The position numbers and the translations under genes were made by a program. From positions 3,268,501-3,332,500 of the forward strand of contig JAVHKY010000012.1 of the NCBI GenBank assembly GCA_035079385.1: a stretch of 64,000 bases of DNA, given 5' to 3'. Below, in pieces: positions 33,191 to 45,266 of this stretch. The first letter of the stretch is position 1, and every line of letters begins with the position of its first letter. The notes under the pieces are model-generated. The model saw nothing but the letters and a program-made list of their open reading frames with translations, was not told the DNA's origin and made no database searches. Source of the DNA: Aspidiotus rigidus (Eukaryota > Arthropoda > Insecta > Hemiptera > Diaspididae).

Positions 33191-33756
33191 TCCAGAGCGT
33201 CCCAACGACCGGAGAATTTTTTTCAATTTTTTTAAAACTTGGCGTAAGTGTTCTTATAAGAATCGACCATACTATCTGAGCGTCTGGAGAATTTACTGAC
33301 TATTTTTTTCGAAATAGAGATGTGTTTACTCAAAAATTGAACTTATTGATAAATAGAATATAAAAATCACGATTCTCCGAGTTCAAAAAGTAGATATTTT
33401 CAATTTTTCATTTTTAGACTATTCCAACAACTGGAGAATTTATTGACTATTTTTTCCAAACTCGGAGGAGGTATTAACATAAGATTTGACCTTTTTGATA
33501 AACAACATACCAAAAATCAGGGCTCTCCATGTTGAAAAAGTCGATGTTCTGGATTTGGTACTATTTCTAGATCGTTCCAGAGACAGTAGAATTTATTGAC
33601 TGTTTTTTTCCAACTCGGCGGATGTATTTACATAAGAATTGACCTTATTGTTAAACAGAATATGAAAAATCGGGGTTTTCCACGTTGGAAAAGTGGATTA
33701 CCTAGAGTTTTTACTTTTTCCAGGGTATCCCAGAAACTGGAGAATTTTTTAGTGTT
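33191..33756. repeat. ~150-bp satellite B, first cluster
   Basis: The core C.GGAGAATTTATTGACT, then TTTTCCAACTCGGCGGATG, ACATAAGAATTGACC and a GGTTCTCCA.GTTGAAAAAG step recurs at 33,283, 33,431, 33,584 and 33,737 (spacing 148-153 bp), with a partial unit at 33,209. More units occur at 35,620-36,010 and 46,405-46,620. Confidence 0.85.
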
Positions 33757-34604
33757 TTATGGGGGGCTATTTGAGAAATCTGGCGTGCGCCGTGCGCCGT
33801 CCAGCGAAAAACTTAGAAAAATTTCGACTCTCGAGAATATATGATAGGAGGGGGACTTAGAAAAAATTCCGACCCACGAGCCATATATGATAGGAGAGGG
33901 ACTTCGAAAAATTTCGACTCTCGAGCTATATATGATAGAAGGGGGACTTAGAAAAATTTCGACTCTCGAGCTATATATGATAGGAGGGGGGACTTAGAAA
34001 AAATTCGACTCTCGCGCCATATATGATAGGAGAGGGACTTGGAAAAAATTTCGAATCTGAAGCTAAATATGATAGAAGAGGGACTTGGAAAACTTTTGAC
34101 TCTCGAGCTATATATGATAGGGGACAAATTTTCCCAAGTCTCCCTCCTATCATAAATAGCTCGAGATTTTTTTTTTGTTTTTGTTTTTCTTTGTTCAAGC
34201 CTAGCATAAAACTAGTACATGAGAAGAGGATGGACGAAGAATCAGGAATTACGTAGGGATTTAGACGGATCTTTTCTTCATTTACTTCAGGTCCAGTAAA
34301 TTGAGTAAGTATAGGTCTAACATAATGCTAGTACTCCCTATAAGCGAGTATCGTCTACATGTATGACAAAGCCCCAATTCTCCTGATTGTTTCAAGCTGA
34401 ATTTTCTCAAGCCATAAGCTGAGATAAACACAAGTTGTCCTTCTATCATATATAGCTCGAGAGTCGAAATTTTTCGAAGTCCCTCTCCTATCATATATGG
34501 CTCGTGGGTCGGAATTTTTCTAAGTTTATCGCTGGACGGCGCACGGCGCACGGCGGACGGCGCACGGCAGATTTCTCAAATAGCCCCCCATAAAACAGGT
34601 TCCC
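33757..34604. mobile_element. Foldback element TE-X copy 2 with 45-bp units in its arms
   Basis: The left end reads GTTTTATGGGGGGCTATTTG and the right end CAAATAGCCCCCCATAAAAC. Both arms continue inward through CGTGCGCCGTCCAGCG-type sequence and 45-bp minisatellite units (left array 33,815-34,170, right array 34,437-34,520). The middle (34,170-34,436) is unique. This shows that the 45-bp minisatellite is an internal part of a TIR element. Confidence 0.8.
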
Positions 34605-34756
34605 AGTGAAAATTTCAACTCTCGAGCTATCATATTATATAGCTGGAGATTCGAGAAAAATTTAGACTCTCAAACTATATTATACTAGGCCTATAGTGGT
34701 ATGGGTAAAATATGCTGTTTAAAGGTGAAAATGGATACCATATTATCTCCATAATT

Positions 34757-35325
34757 GAAAAGGTAATATGTCCATTTTCACCTTAAAAAAAAAATATTTT
34801 ACACATACAGACTGCTGACACACTCACACAAGTACACAACAAAATATTAATTTCAACAGCCTGCAACAATAGAGTCTACTACTGAATGATATTATAAGTA
34901 AGTATGGGTTGCGTGAGTGAATCAAAAAGGGTAAAAATTGAATCTGAACATGATACCTGCAGAGAATTGTTAGTTCGTACCCTTTTAATCCTATATTTTA
35001 TTGTGTGTTTGTGTGAGTGTGTCAGCAACCTGTCTGTGTAAAATATGCTATTTTCCAATTCAATAGTTGAATCAACTAATTGGTCATTACTACGTTTTAT
35101 CCTCAGAAGAAGGTATCATGTCCATTTTCACCTTTTAAAAAGCATATTTTACACATACAGGCTGCTGACACACTCAGACAAGCACACAATAAAATTAACA
35201 ATTCTCTGCAGGTATCAAGTTTAGATTCAATTTTTACCTTTTTTGATTCACTCACGCAACCCATACTTACTTATAATATCATTCAGTAGTAGACTCTATC
35301 GTTGTAGGCTGTTGAAAGCTATATT
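34757..35325. mobile_element. Foldback element C (arms ~34,757-35,066 and 35,105-35,325)
   Basis: The arms share TGTCCATTTTCACCTT, ATTTTACACATACAG, CTGCTGACACACTCA, CAATAGAGTCTACTACTGAA and ATTATAAGTAAGTATGGGTT in inverted order. Non-coding. A single-arm copy lies at 40,247-40,520. Confidence 0.8.
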
Positions 35326-35327
35326 AA

Positions 35328-35597
35328 CAGGGAACCTGTTCTATGGGGGGCTTTTTGAGAAATTTGCCGTGTGCCATCTAACAAAAAACAGAAAAATTTC
35401 GACTCTCGACCCATGTATGATAGGAATTTTTCCAAGTCCCCCTCCTAAAATATATAGCTGGAGATTTTAGTTTCTCAAACCATATTATACTAGGCCTATA
35501 GTAGGTGTAGGCCCTCTTTATACTAGCTTCATCTAGGTCTAGGCTTCCTTGAATTCTCAATACCAAATCCCATATGACTCATAAAACAGGTTCCCTG
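35328..35597. mobile_element. Short complete TE-X copy (270 bp) with CAGGGAACCTGTT ends
   Basis: It begins CAGGGAACCTGTT and ends AACAGGTTCCCTG, an exact 13-bp inverted repeat, with GGGGGGCTTTTTGAGAAAT inside the left end and one to two degenerate 45-bp units. This is the best definition of the family's termini. It also contains the TATACTAGGCC words found at 34,676 and near 60,150. Confidence 0.75.
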
Positions 35598-35619
35598 CGT
35601 TCCTCGCTTAACTTCGTTA

Positions 35620-36007
35620 AGGAAGCCGTCGTTTTTTCACAACTCGGCGGATGTATTTACATAAGATCTGCCGTAATTGATAGATAAAGTACCAAAAAAC
35701 TCACGGTCCTCCAGGGTGAAAAAGTGGATTTTCTCGATTTTTCGTCATTTCCCGAACGTTCCAGCGACTGGAGAATTTTTTGACCATTTTTTTCGAACTT
35801 GGCGGACATTTTTACGTAAGAACTGACCTATTTGATGAATGAAATATGAAAAATCGCAGTTTTCCAGGTTGAAACAGTGGATTTCTCTACTATTTTCAGA
35901 CTGTTCGAGCGACTGGAGAATTTTTCAATTATTTTTCTCAATCTAACGTACTCCACCTAATCGGTGGACGTGTTTACATAAGAATTGACCAAATTCATAA
36001 ACGAAAT
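35620..36007. repeat. ~150-bp satellite B, second cluster
   Basis: Units centred on GACTGGAGAATTTTT at 35,768 and 35,913, with partial flanking units. The portion from about 35,800 continues colinearly into repeat A and is duplicated at 46,405-46,620. Confidence 0.8.
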
Positions 36008-36600
36008 ACTAAAAATATATTTATGGTCTATCAACATTCCCATTTCATCCCACGGAGGAGTACATATTTTTCACCTCGAACATTGACTATTGATTTCTCG
36101 CGGTCTATTGCGGTAGCAGTCATAGTTCACCCCGCTATTCATAGAAAAATCACAGAAATTCATTAAATAATATTGATTTTTTTGGGAATGTTGCACCTCA
36201 ACGAGGACTATGGTACTCATCTATGTTGTAGTAGAGGGTATGGCGCTTCAAATGAATGATTTTCCCCAGGTGCCCCTCCCCCCAGATTTTTTTCTATATT
36301 CGAGTTTGAAATTTTGTTATTGCTAGAAACTAGGGAAAATATGAATAATTTTTTTTGAAAAAAATACCATGGATGATCGTTCACATAGTCTAAAATGTCC
36401 CCAAGTTTCATCGCTGTGTGATCATCATTGCCTGAGATACAGCCATTTGGATTTTAGGCCTGAAAATGACTCTGCAGCCCATGTGGGTGAGCGGATGGGT
36501 CCAATTTTTGGGATTTCGAGTTCTCTCATTGGGGACAACATTTTGACGGTCATTTAAAACATTTTCCGACCAAGGCCACTCCCCCCTTACCCTTCTAGAG
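36008..36600 (-). repeat. Dispersed repeat A, copy 2 (part of a ~790-bp direct duplication)
   Basis: Inverted relative to 21,995-22,503 and colinear with 46,620-47,195. Together with the preceding satellite piece, 35,800-36,600 and 46,405-47,195 are near-identical direct copies, pointing to a mobile unit or segmental duplication that carries satellite B plus repeat A. Confidence 0.85.
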
Positions 36601-36871
36601 CCTTTCACCCTAAAAAATTCTCGAGGAACACCTTGTAATTTTTTATGGTAAAAATACTTTTTGTCCCGGTTTGAATGAAAATTTCCCTGAACAGCATTAA
36701 ATTCTCCAGGGTATAATCAAATAAATACAGTAGATTAGACAGTCTGAGACTCCAATGGGAGCCTGGAGAGTTTCGACTTATTTTAGACTCAACAAACCTG
36801 TCTTCGAGATTAACCTACTTGAAACAAAACGGGAGACGAATATAAAGAAAAACAGCTGTTCATGGCAACCT

Positions 36872-37640
36872 TTTTTTTTTTTTTTTTTTTTTTTATTTGG
36901 AATTTACGAGACATTTATCGCCTTATATATATATATACATAACGTAGGCCATTGCCTCCGCTGCAGAGGGATTTACATGTTATCGGACAGACCGTTATTT
37001 ACTATGAAATCGATTAATCCGCGAATATTTTCGATATCAATATAATTTACGTTTGTAATTCGTTTATATCTGACGCATTCGTGGAGAATGTGGTGAACGG
37101 TTAATTTGGTGTCCTGACAATCTGAACAGCTTAGGGGAGGTTCGCGTTGTAGAAGATGGCGATGAGTGACGTTGGTGTGTCCTAAATACAGTCGGATGAT
37201 GCTTGTTGTGAGGTCTGTTTTCTTTCTCGTTTTTTTGTGGATTATGCTGGTCCAGTTGACTGTGTCGTTCTTTGTGGTTGACAGGGGACGTTGGTTTGTG
37301 GCACTGATGGTCTGGAGCCATCGTTCGGTGACTTTTCCAGCGATATGGGTTAGATCATCCTCGTCAAGTATTTCTCTCGAAGTTTGGATTTGCTGAATTC
37401 TGTGGTATAAGGGATGGCCTTCTTTTGTGACGATATCGTGATTCGGATGTGTCCAAATTTTCTTTACGTTATGACCATAGCGGAGCAGAATGAGTTCCCG
37501 TCTCCTATCTGGAGGGAGTTCGCCGCATAGAAGTTGCATCATTTGTACTGGGCTTGTTGGGTATGCCCGTAACGCTAGCCGGATACCCGCATTATGTACT
37601 GGGTCTAGGATTTTCAACGATGTGGAGGACTTTCAGATCA
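36872..37640 (-). mobile_element. 5'-truncated LINE 3' end with poly(A) (as poly-T)
   Basis: The minus-strand frame 37,617-36,973 encodes the C-terminal part of a Jockey/I-type non-LTR retrotransposon: DPVHNAGIRLALRAYPTSPV, then RLYLGHTNVTHRHLL and a zinc knuckle with CSDCQDTKLTVHHILHECV. The frame is intact to its stop. A run of about 22 T at 36,872-36,893 is the poly(A) tail in inverse. The RT core is missing, so it is a dead-on-arrival insertion. The tail peptide and the long A-run suggest it is fairly young. Confidence 0.85.
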
Positions 37641-38734
37641 TACCCATACGGAAAAACAATCCGAGGATGTTCTACCAATCTGCATCTCTGAAAATTGACC
37701 AGAAAGGATTACTCTTTCAATAAGCATTCAAAATTAGGTATTTTTGTATACAATATAATATTGTACATGATGTGTTACTTCACTACAAAAATTTCCATTC
37801 TACTCAAACAAATTACAATTTCATAAATAGATTCTAGCTTAATTTTTCGAAAAGCTCCGTTTGAATTAGGTGCCTAACTTACCCACGCGTCAGGGCATTG
37901 TCCGAAGTCAAAGCGTTTGTTTGTTAAAATTTGGAAGCCGTTCTATTATATTTACTTTCTTCGAAAAGCGATCATCTCACGGTGAAGGTATTTCACACCT
38001 TAAACGTAACATTCCTTACTGACAGTGATATTGCTTGTATCTAGATTATTAATTTTTGGAAGCCTGATACAAATTCTCTCGATATATAATTCAGTCGTAT
38101 CGTCGAGACCTGCTACTCAAATGGAACAGCCGACCACTCGTACATTTGGTCACCTTTGGTTCACGCCGTACATTAATATAGGATTTAGCTGGGGCTCGTG
38201 GAAATTTCCTTTAAATGGTATTAAATAACTTTCCAAAATCGTAATAATATGAAATTTTCGTTGTATTTTCGTGCTTTGTTATTCTAGGTCTATCGAGCCT
38301 TACCTTTTATCTTCCTCAACATTGGCGTCGTTATTTATTCCAGAATGAAAAATGGAAGAAGTATAACACAGCTATATGACGACGGATCCGGTGCTAAGAA
38401 TATGACTATGATTGAACATTTGACCACCGCCTATTACGCTTTGAATAAGCGCATTGATACTTGATAAAGTTCATCTGTATAACGATATTCTTCTGGAAAA
38501 TGATTCTAAAATGTTGTATGTGTTTTAACAATTTCCAACAAACTGCGTTTCTTGTAAAATATAATTTAGTATCTTTTCACTTGAATTGGAGGTATTCCTC
38601 ATAATTACGAGACATTTATAATAGTTCAATAGAAGGAAAACCCGGTTTCGTGTCGACGAGGCAATCCATCGTCAGGTTTTTGTATTTTCTTTTATTCTAC
38701 TATCTTTTCACTTGATGGAATCCTTACTTGTAAT
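37641..38734. other. AT-rich unique DNA with one possible exon
   Basis: No gene can be supported. A TTATTCTAG acceptor at 38,287 is followed by a 58-codon open frame to a TGA at 38,462 (VYRALPFIFLNIGVV..., then KNGRSITQLYDDGSGAKN...) with one hydrophobic stretch. The candidate upstream exon (ending before GTATTAAAT near 38,219) is in the wrong phase. I list it only as a place to look for transcripts. Confidence 0.25.
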
Positions 38735-39290
38735 TGAGTGTCGAATTTTTTCAGTAGAGTTTGCTCAGTGAAATGGATTTTACCTTTAAAAATACTCTTC
38801 AAAGTGATATCGTCAACCGCGAATTTTAAGATTCAATGCTGCAAATTACATTATAAATCGACTATAACCTCACTTTTGATAGTTTCACCCCAAAAAGTAC
38901 CTCAAAGGGGTACCCCTTGCTTGTATTTTGTCCAAAAAAAAATTTTCTCAAACAGTCTTCATGATAGGTCATCTGGGATGAAAATTGGACGGTGAATTCA
39001 AATCTGGTATCGGATCGGACGAACGACCATTTGCAAGTAGAGAAATTCGATGATTTTGGTTTAAAATCCAATTTTACTGATGAAAACGGCCTCGGAGCGT
39101 CGTCCCGTATGGATTTTCGGATTCTACGCCGAAAATTACATCTGAATCGACTACAATTCAACTTTGATAAAATATTTCGCCCAAAAAAGTACCAATGGGG
39201 TAACCCTCCCGATAAACCAGATCGACCAAATATCTCAGTCGATTTTGAGTAGATGTTGATCAAAAATAAACTGAGCGGGCGCTCTGATGA
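38735..39290. repeat. Dispersed repeat D (two tandem diverged units)
   Basis: Two diverged copies of a ~270-bp block ending in an AAAAAGTACC.AAGGGGTA step with ATCGACTA.AA.TTCAACTTTGATA; a third copy is at 47,196-47,335. Non-coding. Confidence 0.7.
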
Positions 39291-39559
39291 GTGACTAATA
39301 ATAGACCAACTTTTTCGGTCGATTTACTTTCACTCTTCCCTACCATATTTAGACACATTTAAACCAACTTAGACAAAATTTTGAATGAAAAAAATAGTCG
39401 ATCTATAGGTGATGTAGGTACCATAAAATGGTATATCCTCAGTCATTGTCCATACTTCCTCTGAAATTGAGCTTTTCTTTTCAAGAGTGGCGTAACTCGC
39501 ATAAACCTCCCATAAGAGTACGCTCTTCTTGAAAAGAAGGGTTCAATTGACCATTACTT

Positions 39560-42500
39560 TGACCATTTTTCACCAAAAAAACAGTCGATTTCCAGGGAAC
39601 CCTGACAATATAAAATAGTTTCTCATAGTCAATATTCAATCAGTGTCAACAAACCACCGTAATTAAAATTCTTCTGACGAAAAAGTTTGGTCGATTTCTG
39701 GGCAATGTAGACGATAGTAGCCTATATTCAAATAGACCACTTTTGACAAAGAAGAACAATCAAGTTTTGGGCAATAGAGACGCCATAAAACGGTCTATAG
39801 TTAGCTGATACTAACAGAACACCATTTTCGACGGGAAAACCAGTCTACATAAGTATATCTGAGCCTCCCTCAAGTGAGAGAAGAAAAGAATGAAAAGAGC
39901 AATCTCGTTAGCAGGATTATATTGAGAAGTGTGCGATTTTGGTCTAAAATTACAATATTAATTAAATTATACCTTAAATTATTTATGGACAATGTTCAGA
40001 AATTTGTGGACTTTATCATTGATTCATACCAATTCAAATTGAATCAATTAATTTAAATAGTTTCTTAAATTCATGTATCTAAATATAATTATTGTTTATT
40101 TATTTAAATTTAATTATTTATAAAATCCCTACATTATTATTTAATTTTAAATTTAATTGATATATTAATAATAATAATAATTATATTTTATCAATTTAAT
40201 TCCTGTTAATTTATTACTTAAAACTAATTTTAAATTGTTAATATACCTAGCTTTCAACAGCCTACAACAATAGAGTCCACTACTGAATGATATTATAAGT
40301 AAGTATGGGTTGCGTGAGTGAATCAAAGGAGGTAAAAATTGAATCTAAATATGATACCTGCATAGAATTGTTAGTTCATACCATTTTAATCCCATATTTT
40401 TTTGTGTGCTTGTGTGAGTGTGTCATAAGCCTGTATGTGTAAAATATGCTTTTTAAAAGGCGAAAATGGACATAATAACACATACAGGTTGCTGACACAC
40501 TCACACAAACACACACAATAAAATATGGGATTGAAAGGGTACTCGATAAACCAAATCGACCATCACTAAATGGTCGATATTGGTTGGTTTTTGGTCCTAC
40601 GACTGAAAAGAGACCAAATATTATGGAACCATCAGAAAGTGGTTGATTTTTAGTAAATTTTTGAGATAAATCCACCAAATTTTGCCTATTCATTTCAGTT
40701 GATTATTGGTTTGATATTATTCCTACTAAATTTTGACCATAATTTTTGGTTATTTTTGATCACTATGCGGAATACACATTTCGACCCATTTTTGGTCGTG
40801 ATATTGTCAATACAGAATGAAATTTTTCCTCGTTTCTTAGTCTAAAATTGATATTGTATTTATTACTCAATTTTGACTAAGATTTCTAGTCGATTTCTGG
40901 GCAGATATTTTGGGAGATACCTTGATCCATTTTGAGTAGATTTTTCTTCAACATCCATCAATAAATTATTTTTACTCTCTTTTTTGGTTTAAAATGAGTA
41001 TTATGGGGCGAGCCGCATAGTCACACAATTTTGACCAAAATTTCCAGTCAACTTCTCGGCGGATATCCCTAGGACATATCTTGGTCCATTTTCAGTCGAC
41101 TTGTTATCAACATCTATACCAATATTTTTAATCTTTTTTTTTGGTCTATTCTCATGCAAACCGTAGTCACTCAATTTTGCCCAAAATTTCCGGTCAATTT
41201 CTTTGAAATGAATCAATTGTCATATTGCTTGCAAACTCACAGATAAATAAAGATATTTAAAATAAAATCTAAAATAAAATTTGAAATTTAAAAATCAATA
41301 TTCCTAATAATTAAATTGTTTAATGAATTGACATATTATAAAAATATTAGATTTATATATTCAATTTAAGGAATTCCATCAGGATTAATTACTAAATAAT
41401 ATTTTTTTAAATTCAATTTTATATCAATTTTATTTTTTGAAATTAAATTCTAAATTTATTTTAAAAGTTTATAATATCTAATATAATATTAGTTTGAAAA
41501 AATAAAGATCTTATTTAAATTTTCTTGATATAGTTTATTTAATTAAAATCATTAATTTTGTTTTTTAGAATTATTTATTTGATAAAAATATTTATATTCA
41601 TTTCTAATAATTTATATAAAAATCATTATAAAAAAAGTAAAAAAATTGAAACTAAATAATTTTTATATTTCATTTAATTTATTTAATGAATATAGTTGAT
41701 CCTTTAAATAAGAATTGATAAAAATTATCCAATAATTTCAATGATTTTAAATAATATTTAAAACTTGTAATCATATTGAACCAGAATGATGTATTCATTT
41801 TTTTGTTCAATTTTACGTTCAATTAATAGAAAATCATCAGGTTTACTTATGACAAATAAAAAAAATAATTACCTAGCAAAGAATAATTTTTTTTAATTAG
41901 TTTAAATAATAAATTAACACAAATTAAATTGATAAAGAATATTAATAATAATAATTATTATTATTAATATATCAATTAAATTTTAATAAGTAAATTTAAA
42001 TAAATAAATAATAAACTTAGATTCATTTTAAGAAATTATTTAAATTAATTGATTCAATGTGAATTGATATGAATCCATCATACAGTCCACAAATTTCTGA
42101 ACATTGTCCATAAATAATTGAAGGTATAATAATTAATATTGTAATTTTAGACCAAAATCGCACTCCTGTCAATACCCAGGTATATAATCCCGCTAACAAG
42201 ATTGCTATCTTCATTCTTTTCTTCTCTCAATTGAGGGAGGCTTAGATATAGACTGGTTTTTCCCGTCAAAAATAGTGGTCTATTAGTATCACCTAACTAA
42301 AGATCGTTTTATGGCGTCCCTATTGCCCAATCTTCATTATTCTGCTTTGTCAAAAGTGGTCTATTTGTAGTGGTTCGTTAATATCGCTTGAATATAGGCT
42401 ACAACAGACTATTTTAATATCGTCTACATTGCCCAGAAATATCAACCAATCTTTTTCGTGAGAAAAAAAAATGTGCTTTTTCTAATTATGGTGGTCTGTT

Positions 42501-42582
42501 GACACTGATTAAATATTGACTATGAGAAACTATTTTATATCGTCAGGGTTCCCTAGAAATCGACTGTTTTTTTGGTCAATTG
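39560..42582. mobile_element. ~3-kb foldback element with ~690-bp inverted arms
   Basis: The arms at about 39,560-40,240 and 41,885-42,582 are imperfect inverted copies (ACAGTCGATTTC.AGGGAACC, GACAATGTTCAGAAATTTGT, GCGATTTTGGTCTAAAATTA, GATATATTAATAATAATAAT). The outer tip of the right arm is cut at 42,582 by a PLE. The middle contains a piece of foldback C (40,247-40,520), degenerate TTTTGACCAAAATTTC words and very AT-rich DNA. No transposase frame is visible, so it is non-autonomous. Confidence 0.8.
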
Positions 42583-43650
42583 CAATCTCCATTTGTTCCC
42601 AGAGTTTTCTTCTCTTTGTGCGATTCTCTACGTGTATGACTTCAAATATTCCCTCTCCATCCTCGTTACAGTGTTTCCCAAACAGTGACTTGCCATCTTC
42701 TTTCTCCCTCGACATTTTGTGCTCCTTTCTCCTGATCTCAAACTTTCTCCCAGTCTCACCAATGAAGATTCCCCCGCACTGTTCACAACTGAGCATGTAC
42801 ACTCCGCTCAAGCTTTCCTTGTCCTTTTGTTCCGTCTGGTCATTGCTGATTCTCTTCACCATGGGTTGGTTATTCTCGGTACTCACATTCACATCGTAGC
42901 CATTGAACGCCTTTATCACCTTGTTTGTGTAGTTTCGTATATATGGTATCGATCCGGAGCACTTTCTCATGCTATCATGGCTTCCTTTCTTTGTTTCCAT
43001 TTTTCCAAAGACTCCCTCCACCACACATCTGCGGTAGCCATTGGCTTCTGCGATCTGCTTTACTATTTCGATCTCTTTCCTCTTCTCTTCGTTGTTCTTG
43101 AGGATAGAAATTGCCCGATAGCAATAGTTCTGGATTGCCGCTAACTTGTTCCTGGGGGGGGGGGGGGGGTGGTACGAGTCATTTGGGATGATGGTGTCAG
43201 TATGCGTCAGCTTCCTGTAGATTTTGTATTCTATCCTATTGTTCTCCATTGTGAGTGTAAGGTCCAAATAGTTGATGGTCTCATTGCCTTTTTCCACTGT
43301 GAATTTGATGCTCTCATTCATCGCGCTCATTTCTGAAAGGAATAGATCTACCTGTCTATCAGTGCCTGTCTACACGATTAGGATATCATCTACAAATCTG
43401 GCCCAGTGTTTGATCGAGTTTCTAAACTTGCTGCGCTTCAATATCTTGTTTTCCATATCATTCATGAATATCTCCGCCAGTATTGGTGACAGCGGTGATC
43501 CCATCGCAAGTCTCCTTTTCTGACTGTAGAACCTGTTATTGAAGCGGCAGTAATTCTGGCTCAAGATCTCCTCCACTATGGTGGCGTACTTCGACGCATC
43601 GCGGTTCCCATGGTGTCTGTTGTTTTTGAGCAGAGTGAGAAGTTCCTAAA
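42583..43650 (-). mobile_element. PLE-A, second copy: RT palm to GIY-YIG
   Basis: On the minus strand: LAMGSPLSPILAEIFM (motif B) and ARFVDDILIV (catalytic FVDD), then an in-frame TAG at 43,370, then an open 266-residue frame (43,330-42,530) with the linker and GIY-YIG domain (VYMLSCEQCGGIFIGETGRK, both Cys intact). A 17-base G/C run near 43,157 encodes PPPPP. The 5' part is missing and the element is fused directly to PLE-B at about 43,650. Confidence 0.85.
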
Positions 43651-43790
43651 CAAGAAAGAGGAATACTCCGACGTGGAGTAAAACATGCAAACCGCAGAAA
43701 AAATGAAAAGACGACGTGCGCTTTCGGTTAAACAACCATCTTCGAGCCTGAAATGAAAGCAACTGACGAACAAAAGAGAAGAACGAGGTA

Positions 43791-44504
43791 TTAAGATCGT
43801 CCAAACGAGAAATCACGGTGTGAGTCATAAACCAGTTCGATCAGGCCATCTTCCGGAATATACGAATTGAGTACAGTGATACCGTCAGTGTTGAGATGAC
43901 GAATTATCTCTATATTCTGGAGGGCGATACGCTTACGGTAGGAATTCTCCTCATGGAGGAGCTTTCCGGATCCCTCGCGGAAGCTGTGGCCACTGTTTAT
44001 TAAGTGATCGGCGAAAGTTGACTCCCCCAAGTGTCCCTTCTTCCAAGACTTCAGGTGCTCAGCTACTCGAACTTTCATTTGGCGGCTGGTCTCACCAATA
44101 TAAAAGCCTCCACAATCCTCACACTCCAACTTATACACACCACTCCTCTCATCAACAGGTATGGGGTCCTTCAGTCTCACAAACAACCTCTTGACTGTGG
44201 TAGGGTTGTAAAACGCGGGTCTGAAGCCAAACGGGCGAAGGGCCCGACCCAATTGCTGGGAGAACTTCCCCAAGAAAGGGAGACTGATCCAACGCAAACG
44301 GCGATCACGGATCGTGTCTCGGGGGAGGGAGGTGGTGGAATCCAAGAGGCCCCTCGTAACTTTCCTCCGAACCATCACGTCAACATCGACATTGACCCCA
44401 TTCACTCTGGCCAGGTGTTTTATTGTGATAAACTCTTTCTTGAAGGCAGACTGACTCAAAGGAATACGAGTCAGTCTGTGAACTAGGCTATGAAAAGCAG
44501 CCAT
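43791..44504 (-). pseudogene. PLE-B C-terminal frame with GIY-YIG endonuclease
   Basis: 237 residues. The endonuclease lies at ~118-200: SGVYKLECEDCGGFYIGETS with the CxxC knuckle, then RQMKVRVAEH, STFADHLINSGH and a late Glu in LLHEENSYRKRIALQNIEII. The upstream 115 residues are the RT-endonuclease linker. The frame is intact but separated from the RT frame. Confidence 0.85.
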
Positions 44505-44540
44505 CTTGTGACCAACAGGACCGAACGAACCACCGTGGAC

Positions 44541-45266
44541 TCAAACATCGGTCGTAGTATCATTCCTGTAAATTCCACACTTATGGATACCGTCTATTAT
44601 AGAGATCGATAAATCCAAAAAGGTAATGGAAAATACCCCTATTTCCAACGTAAATTTGATGGAAGGGTACCAGGAATTGAGATACCTCAGAAACTCACCA
44701 AGGAGATCTGGGTGACCAGTCCAGGTACATAGAACGTCATCAACGTACCTGTGCCAGTAGTGAATATGATTAAGTAACACCTGGTTCGAGGAAAAGAGGT
44801 CAAGTTCAAACTTAGACATGAAGATTTCGGATATGAGAGAGCCTAGTGGTGATCCAATGGGGATCCCTACTTCGTCAGGGAACTCGAAAAATTTCCCTTC
44901 AAATTTACAGTAGTTAGGGGACCAGCAAGTATTAAGAAGATCGAAGAATTCGTGAAGCTCATTATGAGGAATGTTGGCTTTGACGAGTAGCTCACCCATA
45001 CGCTGGATAGTAGCAGCCTTAGGAATATTCGGGAACAAACCAACAACATCAAACGAGCAGATGGTCGTTCCCGGGGGAAGGCTTACATCCTTGAGGACGT
45101 CAGTTAAAGAGGCCGAATTCAAGACCGAATGAGGGGATTCAAAATCAATACGATTTTTGAACCAACGGTCAAGGAATTTAGCAAGGAGGTAGGTAGGAGA
45201 GGAGACGAAAGAAACAACGGGTCGCATCGGGGTATTGTTCTTATGCACTTTAGGTAGCCCGTACAA
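44541..45266 (-). pseudogene. PLE-B reverse-transcriptase core
   Basis: Starts YGLPKVHKNNTPMRPVVSF (RT finger), then SFDVVGLFPNIP (motif A, catalytic Asp), GIPIGSPLGSLISEIFM (motif B), HRYVDDVLCTW (motif C, YVDD) and FSITFLDLSI. All catalytic residues are present. The frame is shifted relative to the N-terminal frame. Confidence 0.9.

Noticed and set aside
39874..42214. 60- and 63-residue frames in the foldback arms sharing VRFWSKITILI
   Set aside because: The similarity arises because the arms are inverted copies; frames differ in length and contain no domain.
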